DNA of 30,678 nucleotides. Source: JAVBMB01 sp031552995 (GTDB taxonomy: Bacteria > Bacillota > Clostridia > Oscillospirales > Butyricicoccaceae). Location: positions 1-30,678 of the forward strand of contig JAVBMB010000077.1 in assembly GCA_031552995.1 (NCBI GenBank), in the 5' to 3' direction. The first letter of the stretch is position 1. The number at the start of each line of letters is the position of its first letter. The translations under genes and the position numbers were made by a program. The notes under the pieces were generated by a model. That model saw nothing but the letters and a program-made list of their open reading frames with translations. It had not been told where the DNA came from and ran no database searches. Shown piece by piece: positions 24,351-30,678 of this stretch.

Positions 24351-24388
24351 GCAAAAAGGGCGGGAGAATCTCCCGCCCTTTGCTTTTT
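24351..24388 (-). terminator. Intrinsic terminator of the S-component gene
   Basis: 12-bp stem AAAGGGCGGGAG/CTCCCGCCCTTT with loop of three, flanked by A-run and T-run so that it works on either strand. It lies 32 bp after the stop codon at 24,420. Confidence 0.88.
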
Positions 24389-24419
24389 CCCGCCTTACAG
24401 TACCTGTAAGCTTAGCTTC

Positions 24420-24980
24420 TCAGTCTTTTTTGCCGTTCAGCAGCCCGCCGCGCACAAGCGCCGGGCGGATGCCCGCGTTAAGCAGCGGCGCGACAACCAT
24501 GGCGACACCGGCGTTAATCAGCGACGGTATCAGCTTTGTCACCGCGATGGCGTATGTCGCGCTCCACTCCAGCCCCAGCACATAGTGCTGCTGGATGAGC
24601 GTCTTAAGCATATAAAGCGCCACATATGTCAGCGCGCCGGCAACGGCGCCGATAATATTCTTGACTGTGCTGTCCCCCTTCGATCTGCCGCTGTGCGCTA
24701 TCAGGCCGGCTACAAGCCCCATAGCCAGCTTGGACACAAATGTTATGACGGCGTCAATCAGCGTGTACCCGCCGACGAACACATCATAAAGCGCGCTGCC
24801 TATGCCGGCCGAAAGCCCGCCCGCCACAGGGCCGAACAGCAGACCGCCCAGTATGCACATCGCGTTGCCGAAGTGTACATTCGCGCCCAGAAACGGGAAC
24901 TTAAATATCGTTACAACGAACACAACAGCCGCCATAACGCCGGTAAATACTATCCTGAATGTCGATTGATCCTTCCTCAT
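24420..24980 (-). CDS. ECF-type vitamin importer, substrate-binding S component
   Basis: Small integral membrane protein (186 aa, about six helices) that binds a vitamin-like solute and docks to a shared ECF energy module, which is not encoded here. Family features: N-terminal helix FTGVMAAVVFVVTIF, then GNAMCILGGLLFGPVAGGLSAGIGSALYDVF (split as GNAMCILGG and GPVAGG), typical of the PF07155/ECF S group, and a further four hydrophobic segments. The start at 24,980 is preferred because a GGGGGG run is seven bases upstream; in-frame ATGs at 24,986, 24,995 and 25,001 are possible. It is divergent from a MocR regulator with 112 bp between start codons, which suggests control by it and a B6-related substrate. 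Substrate assignment is inference. Confidence 0.85.
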   Translation of the reverse strand: MRKDQSTFRIVFTGVMAAVVFVVTIFKFPFLGANVHFGNAMCILGGLLFGPVAGGLSAGIGSALYDVFVGGYTLIDAVITFVSKLAMGLVAGLIAHSGRSKGDSTVKNIIGAVAGALTYVALYMLKTLIQQHYVLGLEWSATYAIAVTKLIPSLINAGVAMVVAPLLNAGIRPALVRGGLLNGKKD

Positions 24981-25021
24981 ACCCATGCCCCCCATTGACA
25001 TTATTGTGCTTTGCCACTACT

Positions 25022-25058
25022 ATTATAGCATGAACTGGTGCTTAATAAACTGCCAGTT
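25022..25058. promoter_or_regulatory. Promoter and candidate MocR operator between the S-component and regulator genes
   Basis: Minus strand -10 TATAAT (25027-25022) with a weak -35 TTTATT (25049-25044). Overlapping it are AACTGG (25033-25038) and CCAGTT (25053-25058) as a dyad, and AACTGG/AACTGC (25033, 25048) as a 15-bp-spaced direct repeat. Position over the -35 fits repression of the S-component gene. Confidence 0.5.
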
Positions 25059-25092
25059 TTGGTATTTTTAACGGGTCCAGTACGGAGGGTAT

Positions 25093-26481
25093 ATGGAAAA
25101 CCTGATGATTCCGCTTGACATCGGCGGCAAGGTGCCGCTGTATCAGCAGATATACAGCTTTATCGCCGCCGAAATCCGCCGCGGCGGCATCGCGCCCGGC
25201 AGGCGTCTGCCGTCGAAGCGGGCGCTAAGCGCCCAGCTCGGCGTCGGGCGCAACACCGTCGAGACGGCGTACGGCATACTCTGCGATGAGGGATATGTTG
25301 CGGCGCGCCCGCGCAGCGGATATTTCGCCTGCGAGTACCCCGTGGCGGCGCGGACACTGCCGCCCCACGGTGCCGCCCTGCCGCACAGCCCGCCGCATGT
25401 CGAAAGCGAGTTCGATTTCGGCACCGGCGCCGTCGACACGTCACTATTCCCCTACGCGTCGTGGGCAAAAATCACAAAAGAGACAGTGTATCAGTGCCCG
25501 CACCTGCTTCAGCGCGGCGAGGGGCAGGGCGACATCGGTTTGCGGCGCGCGCTGCAGGGGTTCCTGCGCGAGTATCGCGGCGTGATTTGCCAGCCTGAGC
25601 AGCTTGTCATAGGCGCCGGTATGGAGTATCTGCTCGACGCACTGCTGTTCCCCCTGCTGGGACGGGGAGAGGCGATTGGCATAGAGGATCCTTGCTATGG
25701 CGCCGTGTACGCCGCGGCGCTGGCGCGGGGGCATGTCGCCGTTCCTCTGCCCGTCGGCGAAAACGGCGCGGACATTGCGGCGGTCGAAAAGCATGATATC
25801 CGCGCCGTGTGTGTCACGCCCTCGCACCAGTTCCCCACCGGCGTCACCATGCCCGCCGGGCGGCGCGCCGCGCTGCTTCGGTGGGCGGCGGCGGACGAGC
25901 GGCGCATTATAATCGAGGATGATTACGACAGCGAGTTCCGCTATTCGTCGCGTCCTATTCCGGCGCTGCAGGGGCTGGACACACATGAGCGCGTCGTGTA
26001 CATGGGCACATTTTCGCGCAGCATCGCCCCGTCGATACGCGTGGCGTATATGGTGCTTCCGCCGACGCTGCTGCACGCGTTTTACGACAGGTTTTCCGGT
26101 GTGTCGTCAACCGTCTCGCGCCTCGAGCAGGAGACACTGCGCCGGTTTATCGAGGGCGGACTGTATGCGCGCCATCTTCGGCGCATGGGCGGGCTCTATA
26201 CAAAAAAGCGCGACGCGCTGCTTGGCGAGCTGACAAAAATCCCCGGCGCGGCTATATCCGGCCAGCAGGCCGGGCTGCATTTTTTATTTTCTCTGCCGGG
26301 GATAAGCGAGAGCGAGCTTGTCGAAAAAGCCGCCGGGGCCGGGATACGCCTGTCCGGCCTCAGCCGGTTCTACCGCGCGGCGCAAAGCCCGCCGTCGACG
26401 CTTGTGCTCGGCTTCGCCGGGCTTGATGTCCCCGGCATCCCGGCGGCCGTTCGCCGCCTGCGCGGCGCATGGGGCGTGTGA
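25093..26481 (+). CDS. MocR/PdxR-type regulator: GntR helix-turn-helix plus aminotransferase-like domain lacking the PLP lysine
   Basis: Transcription factor (462 aa). Residues 10-80 are the GntR winged helix (PLYQQIYSFIAAEIRRG, LPSKRALSAQLGVGRNTVETAY, GYVAARPRSGYF). Residues 105-460 are a fold-type I aminotransferase domain: QRGEGQGDIGLRRAL, VIGAGMEYLLD, EDPCYGA, TPSHQFPTGVTM, EDDYDSEFRY. In MocR proteins the next motif is GTFSKSL..P..R with Lys forming the PLP aldimine; here it is GTFSRSIAPSIR, with Arg309 (codon CGC at 26,017-26,019). The other PLP-contacting motifs are intact. GGAGGG precedes the ATG. It most likely controls the divergent S-component gene and itself. Whether it still binds PLP, non-covalently, is open. 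Confidence 0.92.
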   Translation: MENLMIPLDIGGKVPLYQQIYSFIAAEIRRGGIAPGRRLPSKRALSAQLGVGRNTVETAYGILCDEGYVAARPRSGYFACEYPVAARTLPPHGAALPHSPPHVESEFDFGTGAVDTSLFPYASWAKITKETVYQCPHLLQRGEGQGDIGLRRALQGFLREYRGVICQPEQLVIGAGMEYLLDALLFPLLGRGEAIGIEDPCYGAVYAAALARGHVAVPLPVGENGADIAAVEKHDIRAVCVTPSHQFPTGVTMPAGRRAALLRWAAADERRIIIEDDYDSEFRYSSRPIPALQGLDTHERVVYMGTFSRSIAPSIRVAYMVLPPTLLHAFYDRFSGVSSTVSRLEQETLRRFIEGGLYARHLRRMGGLYTKKRDALLGELTKIPGAAISGQQAGLHFLFSLPGISESELVEKAAGAGIRLSGLSRFYRAAQSPPSTLVLGFAGLDVPGIPAAVRRLRGAWGV

Positions 26482-26770
26482 CGCATATGCTGCCGAGCCG
26501 GGCGGCCAGGGAGTCCACACAAGCCCTCCCGCAGCGCTGTACGCGCGTCCTGCGCTTGCCCGGGTTTGCCCATGCGCCCCCGACCGGCGCCCAAAGTCGC
26601 GCCGCATCTGCATTACCCCCGCATTATCCGCCCTGTGCCTGCCAACAGGCGCGGGGCGCTTTTGCGGTCGTTTCCGCCGGTCCGCAGCTCCGGTTGCCCT
26701 CCCCGCCCCAGACCGATGCCTGAAACCAAAGCCGGCGCCTCCGCGGTCGGCTGCCGGACAAATCAAAACA
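26482..26770. other. GC-rich intergenic stretch after the MocR gene
   Basis: No convincing gene, promoter or terminator was seen. The reading frames here overlap each other and lack ribosome sites. Confidence 0.4.
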
Positions 26771-26774
26771 GCCA

Positions 26775-26792
26775 CGCGCCGGTTCCGGCGCG
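26775..26792 (-). terminator. Hairpin, distal copy flanking inverted repeat type B
   Basis: Stem CGCGCCGG/CCGGCGCG with loop TT. Same hairpin core as 26,971-26,992. Confidence 0.6.
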
Positions 26793-26970
26793 CGGCATAG
26801 GCTGTCAAAAAAGGTGTTCAGGTTTTTTTCATGAAAAGTAACGTGATTAAAAAGTTCCTGAAACCCCCGCTTATAATTAAAAATTCCGGGAATTCATTTC
26901 CCGAGAATTTTTATCAAAATTGAAAATTGCCCGAAAACCCTCAACGGAGTGGGTTTTTCAACAGCTGGGA
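26793..26970 (-). repeat. Structured intergenic repeat, type B, copy 2 (inverted)
   Basis: Reads on the minus strand as CAGCTGTTGAAAAACCCACT and onward, matching 22,094-22,265 nearly base for base. The bulged stem AAAAATTC-CGGGAA/TTCCCG-GAATTTTT is fully conserved. It lies between two copies of the CGCGCCGG hairpin, behind the M20 peptidase gene. With copy 1 it brackets 4.5 kb holding the membrane protein, S-component and MocR genes. Confidence 0.88.
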
Positions 26971-26992
26971 CGCGCGCCGGTTCCGGCGCGCG
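26971..26992 (-). terminator. Gene-end hairpin of the M20 peptidase gene
   Basis: 10-bp perfect stem CGCGCGCCGG/CCGGCGCGCG with loop TT, 21 bp after the stop codon, no T-run; the repeat element begins directly behind it. Confidence 0.65.
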
Positions 26993-27013
26993 GCAAATTG
27001 GTTCAGCTTTTCT

Positions 27014-28180
27014 TCACACCGGGTCGGTCCACAGCCCGCCGATAATCCGCATCATAATCTCGAACCCCGGCTTAAGGCTGGCAATGTCCACCCACTCGTC
27101 GCGCCGGTGCGCGTTGCCGCCGATATAGCAGCCGGTGCTGATTGCCGGGATGCCCATAGAAAACGGCATGTTGCAGTCGGTCGAGGCCGCGCCGAACGAC
27201 ACCCCCTGCCCGACGACTTCAATCGTGGCGTCGTTGACGCGCTTTTCAAGCGCTTTTTGCGCCGCGGGCTCTACAACCCCCATGCCGGGCCGCAGCCCAA
27301 GCAGTTCAACCTCAATACCCTGCGTACCCGGGCGGTGCCTGTCAAGAACGTCGTTAAACCCTTTTTCCATAAACGCCAGCCCGGCGGCCCTTTCGGCGCG
27401 GTACTCATACAGCATTTCGGCGCTCTGGGCTATCGAGTTCACCGATGTGCCGCCCGAGACGGCGCCGACATTATATGTAATCTTCCCCATCCCGTTCGGC
27501 GGGTCGATCATATACAGCTCGGAAATTATATTCGCCAGCAGATGAATCGCGTTCGAGTTGCCAAACCTGCCGAACGAATGCCCGCCCTCGGCCAGCACCC
27601 TGACCCTGTAGCGCGCCGACCCCACGGCGCTGTTGCAGGCGTGCCCGATGCCGCCGTCAAATGATATGACAAGCTTTGTGCGCCCGCCGTAGTCGCGCAT
27701 AAGCTGCCGGCAGCCGCGCAGGTTTCCCAGCCCCTCTTCGCCGCTGTTGGCCACAAACAGCACGCCGCAGCCGCCCGCCGGCCCAAGCTCCGAAAAATAC
27801 CGCGCCGCCAGCATAAGCGCGGCGAGGTTCGCCGTGTCGTCACCCGCGCCGGGGCACAGTATGCGCCCGCCCCGCACCTCGGGCACAAACGGCTCTGTCT
27901 CGGGGAACACCGTGTCGGTGTGCGCCATCAGTATGATGACCGGCCCGCCGGTGTCGCCCAGCGAATATACACAGTTTTGCGCCGCGTCGATATGCGCCGT
28001 CATGCCGTGTTTTTCCATCCACGCGCACACAAACCCGGCGCGGCGTCCCTCGTCGTTCGACGGCGCCGGCACGGCGCACAGCTCAAGAATCAGCGCCAAA
28101 AGCTCATCAGAAACCTCCGCGGCGTAGCTTCTAAGCCCTGCCGGCGTACCGGGATGCCCCGTCAATATACCGGAATCCAT
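27014..28180 (-). CDS. M20-family metallopeptidase (peptidase T/aminoacylase-like)
   Basis: Two-zinc exopeptidase (388 aa), cytosolic. Ligands and catalytic residues: His87 and Asp89 in MAHTDTVFP, bridging Asp114 in GAGDD, Glu148 (base) and Glu149 in SGEEGLGN, Asp175 in SFDGG, and His358 near the C-terminus in GGNAHRRDEW. The dimerisation domain lies between, with GGHSFGRFGNSNAIHLL. Substrates in the family are di- and tripeptides or N-acyl amino acids. The ATG at 28,180 follows GGAGGGG, which overlaps the TAG of the GNAT gene upstream, so the two are translated from one transcript. This pairing of an acetyltransferase with a potential deacylase or peptidase suggests they act on the same small molecule; that is inference. 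Confidence 0.9.
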   Translation of the reverse strand: MDSGILTGHPGTPAGLRSYAAEVSDELLALILELCAVPAPSNDEGRRAGFVCAWMEKHGMTAHIDAAQNCVYSLGDTGGPVIILMAHTDTVFPETEPFVPEVRGGRILCPGAGDDTANLAALMLAARYFSELGPAGGCGVLFVANSGEEGLGNLRGCRQLMRDYGGRTKLVISFDGGIGHACNSAVGSARYRVRVLAEGGHSFGRFGNSNAIHLLANIISELYMIDPPNGMGKITYNVGAVSGGTSVNSIAQSAEMLYEYRAERAAGLAFMEKGFNDVLDRHRPGTQGIEVELLGLRPGMGVVEPAAQKALEKRVNDATIEVVGQGVSFGAASTDCNMPFSMGIPAISTGCYIGGNAHRRDEWVDIASLKPGFEIMMRIIGGLWTDPV

Positions 28181-28193
28181 ACCAATCCCCCTC

Positions 28194-28730
28194 CTAATCA
28201 GCACCAAGCTCTCGCTCAAGCTCGATATACCCGGCCGTCTCGCTGTCGGCGTTGCCGCAAACCCGAACCTTCGTCACGCGGTCAAACCCCAATTTATGCC
28301 AAAACGCCAGTGCCGTCCAGTTGCGAAGCGACACGCCGACGCGCACCGCCGCCAGCCCCATATCCTTAAGCCGCCCGGCCGCGGCTTCGACGCACCGTCC
28401 GCCCGCGCCGCGCCGGCGCAGGTCCTCATCCAGATAAAAAATGCTTATATACGCGATATCGTCTTTCGGATAGCCGAGGTAAAAATCCATGAAGCCGATG
28501 ATTTCATCGCCGGCGCGCACCGTCATCAGCGTATAGTTTTCAGCCGTGCCGCCCGGCGGCAGCGCGCCGCCTTCAAGCTGCTCCGCCATCGGTATGTTGT
28601 CGGCGCTGCCCGGCGGGTCAAATGAAAAATAACGCCCGCATTGTCCGTCAAGCCGTTCAAGCTCCGGCAGGTCGCTTTTTGTCGCGGGGCAAATCGCTGT
28701 ATCTCCCGCCTCTATGGCAGTCATCTTCAT
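28194..28730 (-). CDS. GNAT-family N-acetyltransferase
   Basis: 178-aa acyl-CoA-dependent acetyltransferase. Motif A: YISIFYLDEDLRRRGAGGRCVEAA (two parts, with RRRGAGG as CoA loop); motif B: VGVSLRNWTALAFWHKLGFDRV, the usual N-x-xAlaxxfwxklGF. The N-terminal half contains CPATKSDLPELERLD, typical for these enzymes. The ATG at 28,730 has AAAGGA ten bases upstream; a second ATG six bases on is too far from it. It is the first gene of a two-gene unit with the M20 peptidase, and its leader runs out of the 111-bp tandem array, whose units carry promoter-like motifs facing it. Confidence 0.85.
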   Translation of the reverse strand: MKMTAIEAGDTAICPATKSDLPELERLDGQCGRYFSFDPPGSADNIPMAEQLEGGALPPGGTAENYTLMTVRAGDEIIGFMDFYLGYPKDDIAYISIFYLDEDLRRRGAGGRCVEAAAGRLKDMGLAAVRVGVSLRNWTALAFWHKLGFDRVTKVRVCGNADSETAGYIELERELGAD

Positions 28731-28789
28731 GATATGGATTTCCTTTCGTATGTATTCCCGGCGGGTACGGACCGGCAAATGCCCGTCTG

Positions 28790-29150
28790 CCGCGTGCGGC
28801 TATTATACCATAAGCGCGAAGCGCGTTGGTATAATGTGTCATGCTTTTCGGTTGCCTGCAAAGATGGCGAGAAAAGCGACATAAAATTAATGTATGATAG
28901 TCGCGTGCGGCTATTATACCATAAGCGCGAAGCGCGTTGGTATAATGTGTCATGCTTTTCGGTTGCCCGCAAAGAGGGCGAGAAAAGCGACAAAAAATTA
29001 ATGTATGATAGTCGCGTGCGGCTATTATACCATAGCCGCGAAGCGCGTTGGTATAATGTGTCATGCTTTTCGGTTGCCCGCAAAGAGGGCGAGAAAAGCG
29101 ACATAAAATTAATGTATGATAGTCGCGTGCGACTATTATACCATAGCCGC
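28790..29150. repeat. 111-bp tandem repeat array (about 3.25 units)
   Basis: TATTATACC recurs at 28,801, 28,912, 29,023 and 29,134, each exactly 111 bp apart; the fourth unit is cut short. Units differ at only a few positions. Each full unit holds a palindrome (ATTATACCA ... GCGCGAAGCGCG ... TGGTATAAT), a stem TTTTC..GCCC/GGGC..GAAAA, and GCGAC/GTCGC arms. The two ends of the palindrome are outward-facing extended -10 motifs (TGGTATAAT on each strand). Because 111 is a multiple of three, several frames stay open through the array, but none has a start signal, so I treat it as non-coding. Confidence 0.92.
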
Positions 29151-29168
29151 AAAAGTCCTGTAAAGGTA

Positions 29169-29197
29169 TTGAGAGCCGCGCCGCAATGTGATATGCT
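29169..29197 (+). promoter_or_regulatory. Sigma-A promoter of hisIE
   Basis: TTGAGA (29169-29174), 17-base spacer, TATGCT (29192-29197), just after the tandem array. Confidence 0.55.
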
Positions 29198-29249
29198 ATG
29201 TTTCAGAGCCTGCAAAAATAACCTGTGTTCCGAAAGGATATGAACCGAT

Positions 29250-29867
29250 ATGGATTTTGAAAAGCTTACATGGAACGAAAAAGGCCTCATCCCCGCCATC
29301 GTGCAGGACGCGTACACCGGCAGCGTGCTGATGATGGCGTGGATGAACCGCGAAAGCCTGCAAATCACCCTTGACGAGGGGTATACCTGCTTTTTCAGCC
29401 GCAGCCGGAACGAACTGTGGCGCAAGGGTAAAAGCTCGGGCAACACACAAAAGGTTGTAAGCATCGACGCCGACTGCGACGGCGACACGCTGCTTGTGCG
29501 CGTGGCCGCAAACGGCCCGGCGTGCCACACGGGCGCGAACAGCTGCTTTTTCCGGCGCGTTCACGGCGGAGATACGCCGGAGTTCTCTGTCGACGGGCTG
29601 TACGCGCTGATTCAAAACCGCAAGGCGAACCCCAAGGAGGGCTCATACACGAACTATCTGTTTGACAAAGGCGTAGACAAGATACTGAAAAAGGTCGGCG
29701 AGGAGAGCGCCGAGGTGATTATCGCCGCAAAGAACAACAGCGAGAGCGAGCTTGTTTATGAGATGTCCGACCTGTGCTATCACTCGCTTGTGCTGCTGGC
29801 GCAGCAGGGTATTTCCCCGGGCAAAATCCGCCAGGAGCTGGCGTCGCGCCACAAGGACGATAAATAA
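29250..29867 (+). CDS. hisIE: Bifunctional phosphoribosyl-AMP cyclohydrolase / phosphoribosyl-ATP pyrophosphatase
   Basis: Catalyses steps 2 and 3 of histidine synthesis in the cytosol (205 aa). Residues 1-110 are the HisI cyclohydrolase domain: VLMMAWMNRESL, TLDEGYTCFFSRSRNELWRKG, GNTQKVVSIDADCDGD (metal Asp/Cys site) and GPACHTGANSCFF (zinc Cys). Residues 115-205 are the HisE domain: LYALIQNRKANP, GSYTNYLFDKG, KVGEESAEVIIAAKN and YEMSDLCYHSLVLL, an all-alpha MazG-like fold. AAAGGA is 11 bases before the ATG. The next gene is a PHP histidinol phosphatase, so two histidine genes are together here. Confidence 0.97.
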   Translation: MDFEKLTWNEKGLIPAIVQDAYTGSVLMMAWMNRESLQITLDEGYTCFFSRSRNELWRKGKSSGNTQKVVSIDADCDGDTLLVRVAANGPACHTGANSCFFRRVHGGDTPEFSVDGLYALIQNRKANPKEGSYTNYLFDKGVDKILKKVGEESAEVIIAAKNNSESELVYEMSDLCYHSLVLLAQQGISPGKIRQELASRHKDDK

Positions 29868-29907
29868 CCCTTTGCCCCGGCATATATTTTTTTATCGGGA
29901 GCTTTAC

Positions 29908-30678
29908 ATGAAATTTTTATCTTGCATGCACACTCATACCGTTTACGGCGACGGCACAAGCCCCATAGAGGACACCATAAAGGCCGCCGTCGCCCTCGGG
30001 TACGTCAGCCTTGGGTTTTCGGAGCATGCGCCGGCGAAGTATGATACCGCCGCTATGGCGGACAGCGCGTTTGCGCCTTATATGGACGAGCTTGCCGCAA
30101 TGCGGCAGAAATACAGCGGGCAAATCGAGATATACCGGGGGCTGGAGGTCGACGCCCTTCAGCCGTGCGACACCGGCGGGCTTGACTATTGGATAGGCTC
30201 GGCGCACTATGTACGCGGCCCGGGCGGCACGGTATTTTGCATCGACGGCACGCCCCGCGCGCTTTCTCACGCAGTCGCCGCCACAGGCAGCGGCCGCGCC
30301 GTGTGTGAAAAATACTATCAGGCCCTCTGCGAAATCATGGCGCTGCGCCCGACCATCATCGGGCATATGGATTTGGTGACAAAGCACAACGCCGGCGGCA
30401 GCCTGTTTGACGGCGGCAGCGAATGGTACCGCATACTCGAACGCGGCGCCGCCGAAGCTGCCGCCGCCTGCGGCGGCATTGTCGAGGTAAATACCGGCGG
30501 TATGCGCCGCGGCTATACAGACGCGCCGTACCCGTCGCTTAATATACTGGGTATGCTGCGCGAGCTCAATGTCCCCGTCACGCTCTCGTGGGACGCGCAT
30601 GCGGCCGGCGACCTCGGCTGGGGCAGCGACGCCGCCGTCAATCACCTGCGAAGTGCGGGATATAAAAGCGTAATGCTT
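29908..30678 (+). CDS. PHP-domain histidinol-phosphatase, HisJ/HisK family (cut by window end)
   Basis: Metal-dependent phosphatase of the PHP family that makes histidinol from histidinol phosphate, the penultimate steps of histidine synthesis. 257 codons are open to the window end. Metal ligands are readable: MHTHTVYGDG (His8, His10, Asp15), GFSEHAP (His40), GLEVD (Glu and Asp), GSAHYV, GHMDLV and SWDAHAAGDLG near the cut end. A weak CGGGAG lies before the ATG. It starts 40 bp after hisIE, so both are in one transcript. The typical family length is about 270 aa, so only the last few codons are missing. Confidence 0.9.
   Translation, partial: MKFLSCMHTHTVYGDGTSPIEDTIKAAVALGYVSLGFSEHAPAKYDTAAMADSAFAPYMDELAAMRQKYSGQIEIYRGLEVDALQPCDTGGLDYWIGSAHYVRGPGGTVFCIDGTPRALSHAVAATGSGRAVCEKYYQALCEIMALRPTIIGHMDLVTKHNAGGSLFDGGSEWYRILERGAAEAAAACGGIVEVNTGGMRRGYTDAPYPSLNILGMLRELNVPVTLSWDAHAAGDLGWGSDAAVNHLRSAGYKSVML

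Noticed and set aside
26284..26808. Possible small gene after the MocR gene
   Set aside because: Overlaps the MocR coding end in antisense, Arg/Ala/Gly-rich, no ribosome site.
22094..26970. Composite transposon bounded by insertion sequences
   Set aside because: The flanking elements are only about 170 bp, contain no transposase, and the enclosed genes look like ordinary chromosomal genes.
28790..29150. CRISPR array
   Set aside because: Repeats are 111 bp and contiguous with no unique spacers.
28641..29243. Plus-strand and minus-strand open frames through the 111-bp array coding for 37-residue repeats
   Set aside because: All open because the unit length is a multiple of three and stops are absent in several frames at once; no start signal, and they overlap the GNAT gene or hisIE.

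Overview
The window looks like the chromosome of a fairly GC-rich member of the Clostridia (Firmicutes). Genes open with strong AGGAGG-type ribosome binding sites. The binding protein is a lipoprotein with a Pro/Thr-rich linker. There is an S-component of an energy-coupling-factor (ECF) importer, a small RelQ-type alarmone synthetase, an AsnA-type asparagine synthetase and a PHP-type histidinol phosphatase. The taxonomic reading is an inference from gene content. No tRNA, rRNA, CRISPR array or transposase gene was found.

Region 1 (1-11,080) reads as a peptide-scavenging island with a strong D-amino-acid theme. On the minus strand are an oligopeptide-binding lipoprotein and the start of its permease. 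Diverging on the plus strand are an N-acyl-D-amino-acid deacylase, an S66 LD-carboxypeptidase and a GNAT acetyltransferase. Then come a minus-strand HAD phosphatase and serine hydrolase, and a plus-strand trio: a class A beta-lactamase-like protein, a class C-like hydrolase with a C-terminal DUF3471-like domain, and the D-aminopeptidase DppA. None of the hydrolases has a signal peptide, so import of cell-wall-like peptides followed by cytosolic breakdown is the simplest model.

Region 2 (11,100-15,300) holds asnA, a calcium-loop protein behind a near-consensus sigma-28 (flagellar) promoter, and a cupin.

Region 3 (15,313-20,837, minus strand) is a tightly overlapping operon: an ECF sigma factor, a 1,643-residue membrane-anchored alpha-2-macroglobulin-like protein whose short cytosolic N-terminus sits where an anti-sigma factor is expected, and a MEMO-family lipoprotein. 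The sigma gene has an ECF-type promoter in front of it. This is the strongest candidate for an undescribed signalling system.

Region 4 (21,090-30,678) holds a RelQ-like alarmone synthetase, a conserved clostridial membrane protein, an ECF-importer S-component divergent from a MocR regulator that has lost its PLP-binding lysine, an M20 peptidase with a GNAT enzyme, and hisIE followed by a histidinol phosphatase (cut by the window end).

Two classes of non-coding repeats stand out. One is a family of structured intergenic elements (at 5,674, 13,521, 22,026, 22,094 and 26,793). They lie just behind gene-end hairpins, and at three loci the hairpin is present again on the far side of the element; stems show compensatory base changes. 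The other is a 111-bp tandem array (28,790-29,150) in which each unit carries a palindrome with outward-facing extended -10 promoter motifs.
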